64,000 nt of DNA from Actinoallomurus liliacearum (GTDB lineage Bacteria > Actinomycetota > Actinomycetes > Streptosporangiales > Streptosporangiaceae). Numbering within the stretch: the first letter of the stretch is position 1; every line of letters begins with the position of its first letter. The stretch is from assembly GCF_039542035.1 (NCBI RefSeq), contig NZ_BAABHJ010000005.1, forward strand, positions 744,001 to 808,000, in the 5' to 3' direction. This document shows positions 34,911 through 44,188 of the stretch, piece by piece. The translations under genes and the position numbers were made by a program. Under the pieces are notes generated by a model. It saw only the letters and a program-made list of their open reading frames with translations, was not told where the DNA came from and made no database searches.

Positions 34911-35806
34911 CCGATCGGTTCCTCCACTCCGGCCGACGCGGTGGACAGCAGGCCGATCATTCCGGCGACGAGGTCGGGCCGCTCATCCGCGAGGTAGTGG
35001 CCGCCGGGGACGACGCGGACCTCGAGGTCGGTGGCGTGCCGCTCACCGCCCGCCAGCGCGTCGGGGGACATCGCGAAGTCGCTCGCGCCGAACAGGAGCG
35101 TCGTCGGCACGGTCAGCCGGAGTGTCCGGTAGGAGCCGCGAACGAGCCGGGGGATGTCCCGCAGGACGTACTGCCAGTGCAGCGCGTGGCCGGCGTGCGC
35201 CCGCTCGCGCGGCCGTACGGATTCGGTGAACTCGTCGAGCTCGGCACGTTCCCACACACCGGCGTCGGTCACCCCCTTGCGGAGGATGTACCTGGTGAAC
35301 GCGGGCCAGTGCCGCAGCACCGCGCCGCCGAGCATCGGGTACTCCCACAGGATCGTGTACCACATCCGCCACGCGTGCCGGATGAGGCGCCGGTGCTCCG
35401 GCCATGGATGGATCATGCCGAGCGCCAGGAACCGGTCGAAGCGTTCCGGCGCTCGGAGACAGGCCATGAAGCCGACCCACGCCCCCCACTCATGGCCGAC
35501 CAGGAGCGGCCGGTCCAGACCCAGCGCGGTCATGAGCGCGAGCACGTCGTCCACCCGGGTGTCGGTGTCATAGCCCCGCTCGGGCGCCTCGGACCACCCG
35601 AATCCCCGGAAGTCGGGCATGACCAGCCGATGGTGGCCGGGGAGCAGCGCCACCACGTGCCGCCACGCGTACCAGTGCTGCGGGAACCCGTGGAGGAACA
35701 GGACCGGCGTTCCATCCGCGGGGCCCGCCTCGGCCACGTGGAAGCGCACTCCGTTCGCCTCGACGAACCGGTGCGTCACTCCCTCGACCTGCGGCATCTC
35801 TCGCAT
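34907..35806 (-). CDS. Alpha/beta hydrolase, epoxide-hydrolase-like
   Basis: It has 299 residues from ATG 35806, behind a strong ggaggag; the longer frame adds non-homologous sequence. The oxyanion segment FLHGFPQHWYAWR, the strand-turn DFRGFGWSEAP, the nucleophile elbow GHEWGAW (nucleophile position Glu106), the acid GASDFAMSP and the His in PGGHYLADE are all visible. Epoxide hydrolases and dehalogenases use Asp in that elbow (GHDWG), so Glu is unusual. First gene of the hydrolase-sigma-SRPBCC operon. Confidence 0.85.
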   Translation of the reverse strand: MREMPQVEGVTHRFVEANGVRFHVAEAGPADGTPVLFLHGFPQHWYAWRHVVALLPGHHRLVMPDFRGFGWSEAPERGYDTDTRVDDVLALMTALGLDRPLLVGHEWGAWVGFMACLRAPERFDRFLALGMIHPWPEHRRLIRHAWRMWYTILWEYPMLGGAVLRHWPAFTRYILRKGVTDAGVWERAELDEFTESVRPRERAHAGHALHWQYVLRDIPRLVRGSYRTLRLTVPTTLLFGASDFAMSPDALAGGERHATDLEVRVVPGGHYLADERPDLVAGMIGLLSTASAGVEEPIG

Positions 35807-35928
35807 CCGCGCTCTCCTCCCTACGGCCGCCGACCCGATGAGCCGGCTCTCATCCATAGGGAGGAGCCCATTCGCCGGAACGTTCCCGGCGATTCGCACG
35901 AGATCGCCGGCGGACGGGCACCGGCCCG

Positions 35929-36645
35929 CTAATCCGTGCCGGTGATGGAGAGGGTGCGGAGCTTCCAGCCGGCGTAGGCGACGCCGAGGACGGTGACGGC
36001 GATCAGCAGCGGCACCGCGGTGGCCGAGCCGACGTCCGCCTTGACCGCGGTCGCGTTGGTCACCATGTCGGCGACGCTGATGCCCCACTGGCGGATCGAC
36101 AGGGTCTTGGCGCCCGAGGCGTACCGGGCGATGAGGTTCTCCCAGACCAGGGCGTAGATCAGGCCGATCGTCACCGCGAACCGGCTGAGCACCGCGATGG
36201 CGAGGAAGAGCGCGCAGTAGGCGACGCCGGCGACCAGCGCGCCGATCGCGAACCCGGTCGCCAGGCCCGCGGTCAGCCCGGTCATGATGACACCCGCGAC
36301 GAACATCGGCACGACGCCGAAGGCGACCACGAGGACGACCGCGACCACGTACTTCGTCGTGGAGATCACCGGACGCGCGATCGGCTTGGTCATGATGTAC
36401 ATGATCTGGCCGTCGTCGATCTCCGGGCCGATCACGCCGGTGCCCGCGAGCAGCGCGAGCAGCGGCAGCAGCGCCCCGAGCCCGAACTGCGTGAGCAGCA
36501 TCGTGGCGTTGTCCAGGTCGGCGTGCCCGCTGACCCGCAGGCCGATGCTGAGCGCGAGCAGCAGGGCGGGCAGGAGGAACAGCAGCAGGATCCGCCGCCT
36601 GCTCAGCATGGCGCGGAACGTGATGGAAGCGATGACAGTGTTCAT
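35929..36645 (-). CDS. ABC transporter permease (ABC-2 type)
   Basis: The 238-residue product from ATG 36645 has about six membrane helices, e.g. ILLLFLLPALLLALSIGL and VVAVVLVVAFGVVPMFVAGVI. The segment EIDDGQIMYIMTKPIARP after the second helix is typical of ABC-2 exporter permeases. The start overlaps the stop of its ATPase as atga. Last gene of a four-gene operon; the substrate is unknown. Confidence 0.88.
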   Translation of the reverse strand: MNTVIASITFRAMLSRRRILLLFLLPALLLALSIGLRVSGHADLDNATMLLTQFGLGALLPLLALLAGTGVIGPEIDDGQIMYIMTKPIARPVISTTKYVVAVVLVVAFGVVPMFVAGVIMTGLTAGLATGFAIGALVAGVAYCALFLAIAVLSRFAVTIGLIYALVWENLIARYASGAKTLSIRQWGISVADMVTNATAVKADVGSATAVPLLIAVTVLGVAYAGWKLRTLSITGTD

Positions 36646-37553
36646 GACGCCACCAGGTAGGAGAAGACGCTCTCGAGGGACTCGTCGGCGGGGGCGACCT
36701 CCCACAGCCGGATGTCCGCCTGCCGGGCCACCTGCGGCAGCACGAGGGAGAACCGCTGGAAGTCGACGGCCTCCACCTCCAGGCCGCCGGAGGTCAGTTC
36801 GACTCCGCGCGTCGACGGGTCGGCGATGAGCGCGGCCGCCAGGCGCCGGTCATCGCTGGACCGGACCACGAACATGTGCGGCCGGTCGGTCATCAGCCGA
36901 CGGATGGCGCGGAAGTCGCCGGAGGCGGCGTGCCGCCCGGCGACCACGACCTCGATGTGGTGCGCGAGCCGCTCGACCTCCTCGAGGATGTGCGAGCTGA
37001 ACAGCACCGTACGGCCCTCGGCGGCCATCTTCCGGATCAGGTCCATCAAGTGCAGCCGCTGGCGCGGGTCCATCCCGTTGAACGGCTCGTCGAGCAGCAG
37101 CACCGGTGGGTCGTGGACCAGCGCGGAGGCCATCTTGACCCGCTGCTTCATGCCCTTGGAGTAGTTGCCGATGATCCGGTCGGCCGGGTCGACCATCTCC
37201 ACCATGGCGAGGGCGCGTTCGGCGGCGGCCTCGGGGTTCGGCAGGCGGTGCAGCTTGGCCATCGCGCGGACGAACTGGCGGCCGGTGAGGAAGTCGTACG
37301 CGGTCTCCCGCTCGGGCACCAGCCCGATCTGCCGGTACACCGACGGGTTCTTCCAGATGCGCTGCCCGTCGATGGTCACCTGTCCGCTGGAGGGGGCGAG
37401 GAAGCCGCCCATCATGTGGATCAGGGTGGACTTGCCGGCGCCGTTCGGCCCGAGCAGGCCGGTGACGCCGGGGCCGATCGTCATGCTGACGCCGTTGACG
37501 GCGACGACGTTGCCGTACCACCGGGAGACGTCCTGGATCTCGAGCCGGCTCAC
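36642..37553 (-). CDS. ABC transporter ATP-binding protein
   Basis: It has 303 residues from GTG 37553 (MSRLEIQDVSRWYGNVVAV). Walker A is GPNGAGKST, the signature region YSKGMKQRVKMASAL, Walker B LLLDEPFNGMDP and the switch His in LFSSHILEEVE. The C-terminal 75 residues form an accessory domain found in ABC-2 export ATPases. It overlaps both flanking permease genes by 4 nt. Confidence 0.93.
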   Translation of the reverse strand: MSRLEIQDVSRWYGNVVAVNGVSMTIGPGVTGLLGPNGAGKSTLIHMMGGFLAPSSGQVTIDGQRIWKNPSVYRQIGLVPERETAYDFLTGRQFVRAMAKLHRLPNPEAAAERALAMVEMVDPADRIIGNYSKGMKQRVKMASALVHDPPVLLLDEPFNGMDPRQRLHLMDLIRKMAAEGRTVLFSSHILEEVERLAHHIEVVVAGRHAASGDFRAIRRLMTDRPHMFVVRSSDDRRLAAALIADPSTRGVELTSGGLEVEAVDFQRFSLVLPQVARQADIRLWEVAPADESLESVFSYLVAS

Positions 37554-38440
37554 TTGGCGCCCGCCTTCCGGAAGCGCAGGTACAGGATCGCGGCGGAACC
37601 GACGATGAGGGCGGCGCACACGAGGGTGAACACCGGTCCACCGAGGCCCGGGGGCGGTGGTTCGGGCGCGGCCTGCTTCGCGCGCAGCGCCCAGACCTGC
37701 ACGCCGTCGATGAGGTTGAACGGGGCGAACATGCCCGCCCACTGGGCGACCCCGAACTGCGTCTGGTTCTCGGCGATGCCCTGGATGGCGGCGACCGCCG
37801 TGGTGCTGAGCAGGTAGACCGCCATGACCGCGGTGACGCCGAACCCACGGCGGGGCGTGAACGCGGCCACGACCAGGCCGAGGCCGGCGAGCACCAGGGC
37901 GTAGAGCAGGCACCCGACGAGGGCGGCGAGCCAGTGCGCGGTGTGCGTGCCGAGGTGCGGCTGCTTCGTGACGAGCGCGCCGATGAACAGGATCGTCACC
38001 GGCGTCGCCAGCAGGATGACCAGCGCGGTCGCGAACGCGCCGTACTTGGCCAGCACGTAGTCGAGGCGGCTCAGCGGCCGGGAGAAGTACAGCGGCGTCA
38101 CGTGGAACCGCAGGTCGCGGGAGGCGATCACGGGTGCCTGCGCTGCCAGGAAGATGGCGATCAGCGGCTGCAGGTAGGTGGCGTAGGCGGAGTAGCGGAT
38201 GAGGTCGATGCTCCGCCCGCCCGCGAGCTGGGCGGCGATCGCCGTGATCGCCACGCTGATCGCCGCCGGCAGCAGCATGATGGCGAACAGCAGGAACGGC
38301 ATGATCTTGGCCTTGACCGGCCGGCCCAGGCCGTACGCCGCGCGCAGGTTGTGGACGAACAGGGACCGGACGGCGTACGCCCGGCCGAGACGCTTGCCGT
38401 CGTAGTGCCGGTATCCGATGTCGTGGATGACGCTCGTCAC
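37550..38440 (-). CDS. ABC transporter permease (ABC-2 type)
   Basis: The 296-residue product starts MTSVIHDIGYRHYDGKRLGR, has about six membrane helices and carries SRDLRFHVTPLYFSRPLSRLDY between helices, typical of ABC-2 permeases of the NosY/YhaP kind. ATG 38440 overlaps the upstream ATPase stop (atga). It is longer than the other permease of the operon and probably pairs with it as a heterodimeric exporter, or works as a second system. Confidence 0.88.
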   Translation of the reverse strand: MTSVIHDIGYRHYDGKRLGRAYAVRSLFVHNLRAAYGLGRPVKAKIMPFLLFAIMLLPAAISVAITAIAAQLAGGRSIDLIRYSAYATYLQPLIAIFLAAQAPVIASRDLRFHVTPLYFSRPLSRLDYVLAKYGAFATALVILLATPVTILFIGALVTKQPHLGTHTAHWLAALVGCLLYALVLAGLGLVVAAFTPRRGFGVTAVMAVYLLSTTAVAAIQGIAENQTQFGVAQWAGMFAPFNLIDGVQVWALRAKQAAPEPPPPGLGGPVFTLVCAALIVGSAAILYLRFRKAGAK

Positions 38441-39330
38441 GTCGAGAACACCTCTTCGATGCGGTGGCGGCGGTTCTCCATGCGGACGAGCGCCAGGCCG
38501 AGGTCGGCGACCGAGTCGCGTACGACGTCGTAGGTGGTCTCGCCGGCGATGTCGACGAGCAGCAGGCGGCCGTCCGGGCGGACGTGCAGCCCGGTCCGTG
38601 CCAGGTGCTCGCCGAGGCGGTCCATCTCCTCCTCGACCTCGACCGCCAGCACGCCGCTGGCCTGGGTGAACGCCGAGACCGCCTGCGACCGCAGGAGCCG
38701 CCCGCCGTCGATGATCACCAGGTGGTCGGCGACGCGTTCGAGCTCGCCGAGCAGGTGGGAGGTGACGAGGACGCTGATGCCGAACTGGCCGCCGATCCGC
38801 CGGACCAGGGCGAGCATCTCGTCGCGACCGGCGGGGTCGAGCCCGTTGGTGGGCTCGTCGAGGAAGACGAGCTTCGGGTCGTGGACGAGGGCCTGGGCGA
38901 GCTTGACGCGCTGCCGCATACCGGTCGAGTAGCCGCCGATCGGGCGGTACCGCTCCTCGTACAGGCCGACGTGGCGCAGGGTGTCGGCGGCGCGCTCGCG
39001 GGCGGCGGTGGCCGGCAGGCCGGAGATCCGGGCGACGTGCACGATGAACTCGGTGGCCGACACGTCCGGCGGCAGGCAGTCGTGCTCGGGCATGTAGCCG
39101 ACCAGCTCACGGATCTTCATGGACTCGCGAGCCGTGTCGAGGCCGAGCACCTGGGCCTGCCCGCTCGTGGGTTCGAGGAGGCCGAGCAGGATCTTGATGA
39201 GCGTCGACTTGCCCGCGCCGTTGGCTCCGACGAGCCCGACGACACCGGGTTCGACGTCGACCGTCAGCTGATCCAACGCGAGCACGCCGGGGAACCGCAT
39301 GGACAGCCCCCGCGTGGCGATGATGGACAT
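38437..39330 (-). CDS. ABC transporter ATP-binding protein
   Basis: It has 297 residues from ATG 39330 (MSIIATRGLSMRFPGVLALD). Walker A is GANGAGKST, the signature YSTGMRQRVKLAQAL, Walker B VFLDEPTNGLDP and the switch region VTSHLLGELE. First gene of the operon ATPase-permease-ATPase-permease, all joined by atga/gtga overlaps. Confidence 0.93.
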   Translation of the reverse strand: MSIIATRGLSMRFPGVLALDQLTVDVEPGVVGLVGANGAGKSTLIKILLGLLEPTSGQAQVLGLDTARESMKIRELVGYMPEHDCLPPDVSATEFIVHVARISGLPATAARERAADTLRHVGLYEERYRPIGGYSTGMRQRVKLAQALVHDPKLVFLDEPTNGLDPAGRDEMLALVRRIGGQFGISVLVTSHLLGELERVADHLVIIDGGRLLRSQAVSAFTQASGVLAVEVEEEMDRLGEHLARTGLHVRPDGRLLLVDIAGETTYDVVRDSVADLGLALVRMENRRHRIEEVFST

Positions 39331-39441
39331 GATCCGAACCTAGTGGAGCGACGGTGCGCCCGTCGTCACTCTTCGGCACTACGCTTCGCCCCCCTTTGGG
39401 ATGACTGCGCGTGCCTTCCGGATGATGCCCGGTAGTCCGAT

Positions 39442-39468
39442 GGCGGACGCGCGGTCGGCGCGTCCGCC
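39442..39468 (-). terminator. Hairpin downstream of the DUF6295 gene
   Basis: ggcggacgcg (39442-39451) pairs with cgcgtccgcc (39459-39468) across a 7-nt loop, 30-60 nt past the DUF6295 stop. A 14-nt direct repeat TGCTCAGCCGGCGG (39479-39492 and 39497-39510) lies between; the second copy is the gene's own 3' end. Confidence 0.5.
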
Positions 39469-39499
39469 CATCGGGCGGTGCTCAGCCGGCGGGTGATGC

Positions 39500-39769
39500 T
39501 CAGCCGGCGGCGGCGATGCCGGGAGGCGCGGCGGCGAGGGCCGCCTTGATCGCGTCGATGAGCGCCAGCGCCGACTCCTCGGTGAGCTCCACCGCGATCC
39601 GCGCTCCCGGGCCGAGCTCCGGCGCGGTGAAGTCGATGTTGACGGTGTGCTCGAAGGGCGCGTGGAACGGGTGGTCGACGTACACGGCGGCCTGCGTCAG
39701 CGGGAACCAGCCGTCGGGCCCCTTGCCGCTGCCCGCCATCGCGACCAGCTCAGTGACGTAGGTGCACAT
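39500..39769 (-). CDS. DUF6295-like small protein
   Basis: The 89-residue product (starts MCTYVTELVAMAGSGKGPDG) contains WFPLTQAAVYVDHPFHAPFEHTV and NIDFTAPELG, which I recognise as an actinobacterial family labelled DUF6295. The function is unknown. It starts one base after the dienelactone hydrolase stop, so the two are coupled. Confidence 0.7.
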   Translation of the reverse strand: MCTYVTELVAMAGSGKGPDGWFPLTQAAVYVDHPFHAPFEHTVNIDFTAPELGPGARIAVELTEESALALIDAIKAALAAAPPGIAAAG

Positions 39770-39770
39770 C

Positions 39771-40514
39771 TCAGGCCCCCAGGTAGCGGTCGAACCAGCC
39801 GAAGACGCGCTGCCAGCCGTCGTTCGCGGCCTGCGGCCGGTAGTTCGGCCGGTCGACGGCGAAGAACGCGTGGCCGGCGCCCTCGTACACGTGGAAGTCG
39901 TACGTCTTGCCGTGCTTCTTCAGCGCCTCCTCCAGCTCCTTGACCTGGTCGGGGGAGGGGTACTGGTCCTCGGCGCCGAACAGGCCGAGCAGCGGGCAGG
40001 AAAGGTCCGGGGTGCGGTCGACGATGGGCCGCACCGCCATCGGGAATTTCTCGGGCACCTCGCCGACGACGAAGGCGCCGTAGCAGTCCACCGCCGCGTC
40101 GAGCTCGAGTGAGCAGGCGGCCAGGAACGACTGGCGCCCACCGGAGCAGTACCCGATCGTGCCGACCTTGCCGTTCGAGGAGGCCAGGCTCCTGAGGTAG
40201 CGGACGGCGGCGTCGACGTCGCCGACGAGCCGCTCGTCCGGCACGCCGCCCGCCGCGCGGGAGGCGGCCGCCGCGTCGTCCGGGGAGGCGCCGGGCGCGT
40301 CCCGGTAGTGCAGGTTCGGCATGATCGCCGTGTAGCCGTGCGCGGCGAGCTTGCGCACGATCTCTTTGCTCGGCTCGTCGTAGCCGGGCATGTGGTGGAT
40401 CACCACCACGCCTCCGTACGGGCCCGGTCCGAGGGGCCGGGCGAGGTACGCCTCGATCGGGTCGTCGCTGTGGCCGGTCAGCGGGATCGTTTCGGCCATC
40501 ATCGCGTCGTACAT
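39771..40514 (-). CDS. Dienelactone hydrolase family protein
   Basis: The alpha/beta hydrolase uses a Cys nucleophile, seen in TIGYCSGGRQ. VVIHHMPGYDEPSKEIVRKLAAHGY is the oxyanion region, GAEDQYPSPDQV holds the Asp and GAGHAFFAVDRPNY the His. I start it at ATG 40514 (MYDAMMAETIPL), giving 247 residues; the 43-residue extension of the longer frame is unlike the family. The substrate is unknown. Confidence 0.87.
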   Translation of the reverse strand: MYDAMMAETIPLTGHSDDPIEAYLARPLGPGPYGGVVVIHHMPGYDEPSKEIVRKLAAHGYTAIMPNLHYRDAPGASPDDAAAASRAAGGVPDERLVGDVDAAVRYLRSLASSNGKVGTIGYCSGGRQSFLAACSLELDAAVDCYGAFVVGEVPEKFPMAVRPIVDRTPDLSCPLLGLFGAEDQYPSPDQVKELEEALKKHGKTYDFHVYEGAGHAFFAVDRPNYRPQAANDGWQRVFGWFDRYLGA

Positions 40515-40687
40515 GGTTAGCAAGGCTACCGATTCCCGGTGCCGCCGGATGGGGTCACTGGAGCCCGCGGACTTCCGCGCCGTCGCCCGTCCCCGCAGGC
40601 CAAATCGCCAGATTTCGTGATCGTCAGATATGGCAGCATTCATCCGTCAAACCTGGGCAAAAAGCCAGCAAAAATGAGGTGAGGATC

Positions 40688-41350
40688 ATGCTGTCGTGGC
40701 GCGTACGGACGATGTCGCTCGTGATCCCGGCGGTGCTCGCCGCCGGATGCTCGGCCAATGGGGTCCAACCGACCGGCGGAGGAGGCTCGGCACCCCACGC
40801 GACGAAGGGCGACGAGGCGACCGCCCGGAAAGAGCTGAGCCAGGTCAAGGTCGCGGTACCGGATCCGATGACGGGATACAGCCGGGACAAGTACGGACCC
40901 GCCTGGAAGGACGAAGACCACAACGGCTGTGACACGCGGAACGACATCCTCGCCCGCGACCTGACCCACGTGAAGAAGCGCGACAAGTGCGTCGTCATCT
41001 CCGGTGAGCTGCAGGACCCGTACGCCGGCAAGGACATCGACTTCACCAAGGCGCACGCCTCCGAGGTGCAGATCGACCACATCTTCCCGCTCGCCCTGGC
41101 GTGGCGGATGGGCGCCCACGAGTGGGCCACGGACAAGCGCGCGCAACTGGCCAACGACCCCGGCAACCTGCTCGCCGTCTGGGGCCGCCCGAACATGCAG
41201 AAGAGCGACAAGGGGCCGGCGGAGTGGAAGCCCCAGAAGTCGTTCCAGTGCACCTACGCCGAGAAGTTCATCGGGGTGGCGCACACCTACCGGCTGTCCG
41301 TGACCCGTGCGGACCGTACGGCGCTGCTGTCGATGCTCGACGCCTGCTGA
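40688..41350 (+). CDS. Lipoprotein with DUF1524/HNH nuclease domain
   Basis: A short signal peptide ends in a lipobox (LAAGC). The rest is the secreted HNH family: MTGYSRDKYGPAWKDEDHNGCDTRNDIL, QIDHIFPLALAWRMGAHEW (the D-H of the HNH motif) and LANDPGNLLAVWGRPNMQKSDKGP. ATG 40688 has gaggt 7 nt upstream; a GTG at 40679 has no rbs. It predicts a membrane-anchored extracellular nuclease of 220 residues, perhaps for DNA scavenging. It is divergent from the dienelactone hydrolase across 173 nt. Confidence 0.87.
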   Translation: MLSWRVRTMSLVIPAVLAAGCSANGVQPTGGGGSAPHATKGDEATARKELSQVKVAVPDPMTGYSRDKYGPAWKDEDHNGCDTRNDILARDLTHVKKRDKCVVISGELQDPYAGKDIDFTKAHASEVQIDHIFPLALAWRMGAHEWATDKRAQLANDPGNLLAVWGRPNMQKSDKGPAEWKPQKSFQCTYAEKFIGVAHTYRLSVTRADRTALLSMLDAC

Positions 41351-41482
41351 CCGCGACCGGTCGTTCCGATCCTCCGGAGCCGTGACATTCGTACCGGTCC
41401 ACCGTGGATCGATGGATCTGCCGGACGCATCCCCGTTCCCGCGAAGCTTGTGGCAACAACGAAGCCGAGCGAAGGAACGAAG

Positions 41483-42205
41483 ATGGCACAGATCGTCACG
41501 GCCGACCGGCCCGCCGCGAAGGGGACGGGCACCGCGCCGGCGGACCGCTCGCAGGCGGCGGACCGGTCCACGGGTCGGCAACTGGCCCGCAACCTCACGC
41601 CGCTGGTGGTCGACGTCGCCATCCCCACGGGCGGGTACTACCTGCTGCACAAGGGTCTGGGCGTGGACGTGGTCACCTCGCTGGCGCTCAGCGGCGTGGT
41701 CCCGGCGGTGCACACGGTCGTCGACGCGGTCCGCCACCGCGTGTTCAACGGCCTGGCAGGCCTGATGCTGGCGGTCAACGTCGTCGGGATCGTGCTCAGC
41801 TTCGTGACCGGCGACGCCCGGCTGATGCTGGCCAAGGACTCTGGCGTGAGCAGTGTGATCGGCCTCGGCATCCTGATCTCCGCCTTCCGCGGCCGCCCGC
41901 TGATGTCGGCCGGCCTCAAGCCCTTCATGACCAAGGGCGACCCCGCGAGGATCGCCGCGTGGGACCGGCTGTCCGCCGGGTCCGCGGCGTTCCACCGCCT
42001 CGAACGGCGGTTCACCGTCATCTGGGGCCTGGCCCTCCTCGGCGAGTGCGCCGCCCGCCTGGTCGGCGCGTTCACCCTGCCCATCGACACGATGGCCTGG
42101 TTGTCGACCGTCATCCTGCTCGGCGCGATCGCCGTCGGCATCGTCGTCGGCGGAACCGCCAGCGGACCGATGGAGAAGCTCGTCGCCGCCGAGACCGAGT
42201 CCTGA
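41483..42205 (+). CDS. VC0807-like integral membrane protein
   Basis: The 240-residue product from ATG 41483 (rbs gaaggaa) has an Ala/Asp/Arg-rich N-terminus and five or six hydrophobic helices, among them VTSLALSGVVPAVHTVVDAV, LMLAVNVVGIVLSFVTGDA and VIWGLALLGECAARLVGAF. The pattern fits the VC0807 family, whose role is unknown. The next gene starts 19 nt later, so they form an operon. Confidence 0.7.
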   Translation: MAQIVTADRPAAKGTGTAPADRSQAADRSTGRQLARNLTPLVVDVAIPTGGYYLLHKGLGVDVVTSLALSGVVPAVHTVVDAVRHRVFNGLAGLMLAVNVVGIVLSFVTGDARLMLAKDSGVSSVIGLGILISAFRGRPLMSAGLKPFMTKGDPARIAAWDRLSAGSAAFHRLERRFTVIWGLALLGECAARLVGAFTLPIDTMAWLSTVILLGAIAVGIVVGGTASGPMEKLVAAETES

Positions 42206-42224
42206 CCCCGAAGGGAAGACGACC

Positions 42225-43238
42225 ATGCGCGCCAAGGGCATCAACTACGACACCGGTTTCCACCCCGGCGGGGAGAACAGCCGGAAGACCTTCGACTCCG
42301 ACGTCGTACGGCGGGAGATGCGGATCATCGCCGACGACCTGCACTGCACCGCCGTGCGGATCTCCGGGGGCGACCCCGAACGGCTGACCGTCGCCGCCGA
42401 GCACGCCGCCGCCGCCGGGCTGGAGGTCTGGTTCGCCCCATTCCCCTGCGAACTGACGGCGGAGCAGATGCTGCCGCTCTTCACCGACTGCGCCGAACGG
42501 GCCGAGGACATCCGGCGCGGCGGCACCGAGGCCGTCCTCGTCACCGGCTGCGAGGTCAGCCTCTTCGCGGCCGGCTTCATCCCCGGCGACGACGTGTACG
42601 CCCGGATCGACGCGCTCGTCTCCGGCGACCCCGCCGTGTACGCGACGATGCGCGAGGTCCCCGCCCGGGTGAACGCCTTCTTCGCCGAGACGGTGGCGGC
42701 GGCCCGCAAGCGGTTCGGCGGCCGGATCACGTACGCCGCCGGGCCCTGGGAGGACATCGACTGGACCCCATTCGACCTGGTCGGCGTCGACGCCTACCGC
42801 GCCGCCGAGAACGCCGGCCGCTACGTCGAGGAGCTCCGCGCGCACTTCCGGCACGGCAAGCCGGTCGCGGTCACCGAGTTCGGCTGCTGCACCTACCGCG
42901 GCGCCGCCGCCCGCGGCGGCACCGGCTGGATGATCGCCGACCGTGACTCGGACCCGCCCCGCCTGGACGGCGTCTACGTACGCGACGAGGCCGAGCAGGC
43001 GGCCTATATGCGCGAACTACTGCAGATCTTCGAGCGGGAGGGCGTCGACAGCGCCTTCTGGTTCACCTTCGCCGGCTACGGCCTGCCGCACCGCGCCGGC
43101 GACCCGATCCACGACCTCGACCTGGCCTCGTACGGCGTCGTCAAGGTGCTGGAGACCGGCCACGGAACGGCCTACCCCGACCTGACCTGGGAACCGAAGG
43201 AGTCCTTCCACACCCTTGCCGCCGCCTACGCCGACTGA
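42225..43238 (+). CDS. Glycoside-hydrolase-like TIM-barrel protein
   Basis: The 337-residue product begins MRAKGINYDTGFHPGGENSR. Segments alternate strand and helix: CTAVRISGGDPERLTVAAE, GLEVWFAPFPCELTAEQM, DLVGVDAYRAAENAG, KPVAVTEFGCCTYRG (Glu on a strand end) and AFWFTFAGYGLPH, like a GH5-type barrel. Related proteins are sometimes labelled abortive infection protein in actinomycete genomes, without evidence I know of. I predict a cytoplasmic protein of unknown substrate. Confidence 0.65.
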   Translation: MRAKGINYDTGFHPGGENSRKTFDSDVVRREMRIIADDLHCTAVRISGGDPERLTVAAEHAAAAGLEVWFAPFPCELTAEQMLPLFTDCAERAEDIRRGGTEAVLVTGCEVSLFAAGFIPGDDVYARIDALVSGDPAVYATMREVPARVNAFFAETVAAARKRFGGRITYAAGPWEDIDWTPFDLVGVDAYRAAENAGRYVEELRAHFRHGKPVAVTEFGCCTYRGAAARGGTGWMIADRDSDPPRLDGVYVRDEAEQAAYMRELLQIFEREGVDSAFWFTFAGYGLPHRAGDPIHDLDLASYGVVKVLETGHGTAYPDLTWEPKESFHTLAAAYAD

Positions 43239-43288
43239 GGCGACCGCTACCGTGTCACCTCGGTAGGACGAGATGGGAAGGTGCGGGG

Positions 43289-44014
43289 ATGACGGTCTGC
43301 ATGCTGGCCCGGGCGTTCGTGAACGCCGAGGGGGAGTACGGAAATCCGGCCCTCGTCGTCATCGAGCCCGACGGCGCGTCCGTGACCGCGGACGAGCGCC
43401 AGGCCCTGGCGACCCGACTGGGAATCCCCGCGACCGTCTTCGTCCGAGACGACGCCCGCGGCGTCGTGGCCATCCACGGGTCGTACGGTCAGGCGATCCG
43501 CTTCGGCGGTCACCCCCTGCTCGCCACGGTCGAGGTCCTCCACCGGCTCGGCTCCCCGGTCACCGAACTCGTTCCGGAGGCCGGACCGGTCGCCTGCCGC
43601 CGCGACCAGGACGGCACCGTCTGGATCACCGCCCCGGCGGCGTGGTCCAAGCCTTGGCGTCACCTGGAGATGGACCGGCCCGAGACGATCGACGCGCTCG
43701 CCGGACTCCCGGAGGGCGAGGACTTCACCCAGGTCTGGGCCTGGCTGGACCGTACGGCCGGTCGCGTACGCGCCCGGCTGTGGGCACCCCGGATCGGCAA
43801 GGGCGAGGACGAGGCGTGCGGCAGCGCCTCGATGCTGCTCACCCTCAAGCTGGGCCGCCCACTCGAGGTCGTCCACGGTCGGCACGGCGCCATCATCCGG
43901 ACCGACCCGATCGACGACGTCCGCGTCGAACTGGGCGGACGCTGCGTCGTCGATCCCCCCGCTCCTGAGCTCACCGCCCAGATCACCGACTTCTACGCGA
44001 CGGCGAGCGCCTGA
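43289..44014 (+). CDS. PhzF/DapF-fold isomerase-like protein
   Basis: The 241-residue product shows the PhzF pattern: FVNAEGEYGNPALVV near the N-terminus (family G-N-P), RFGGHPLLATVEVLHRLG, and DEACGSASMLLTLKLGRPLE with the C-G-S-A element. PhzF relatives isomerise or cyclise small metabolites. At 241 residues it is somewhat shorter than typical PhzF (about 280). The substrate is unknown. Confidence 0.8.
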   Translation: MTVCMLARAFVNAEGEYGNPALVVIEPDGASVTADERQALATRLGIPATVFVRDDARGVVAIHGSYGQAIRFGGHPLLATVEVLHRLGSPVTELVPEAGPVACRRDQDGTVWITAPAAWSKPWRHLEMDRPETIDALAGLPEGEDFTQVWAWLDRTAGRVRARLWAPRIGKGEDEACGSASMLLTLKLGRPLEVVHGRHGAIIRTDPIDDVRVELGGRCVVDPPAPELTAQITDFYATASA

Positions 44015-44188
44015 GCGAACTCCGACGATCGGCCTGAATGCAGGTCACCGAGTTCCACGAGACGGCGGGTGAACCTCATGGCGCCAGGGCGGAGTGCCCT
44101 CCTTTTTCGGGCCGGCTCCTGACGGGAGACGAATTCTCCGCTGAGTGGACGGCGCGTGATGAGACGACGAGGCCCTGGGCCGGGGCGG

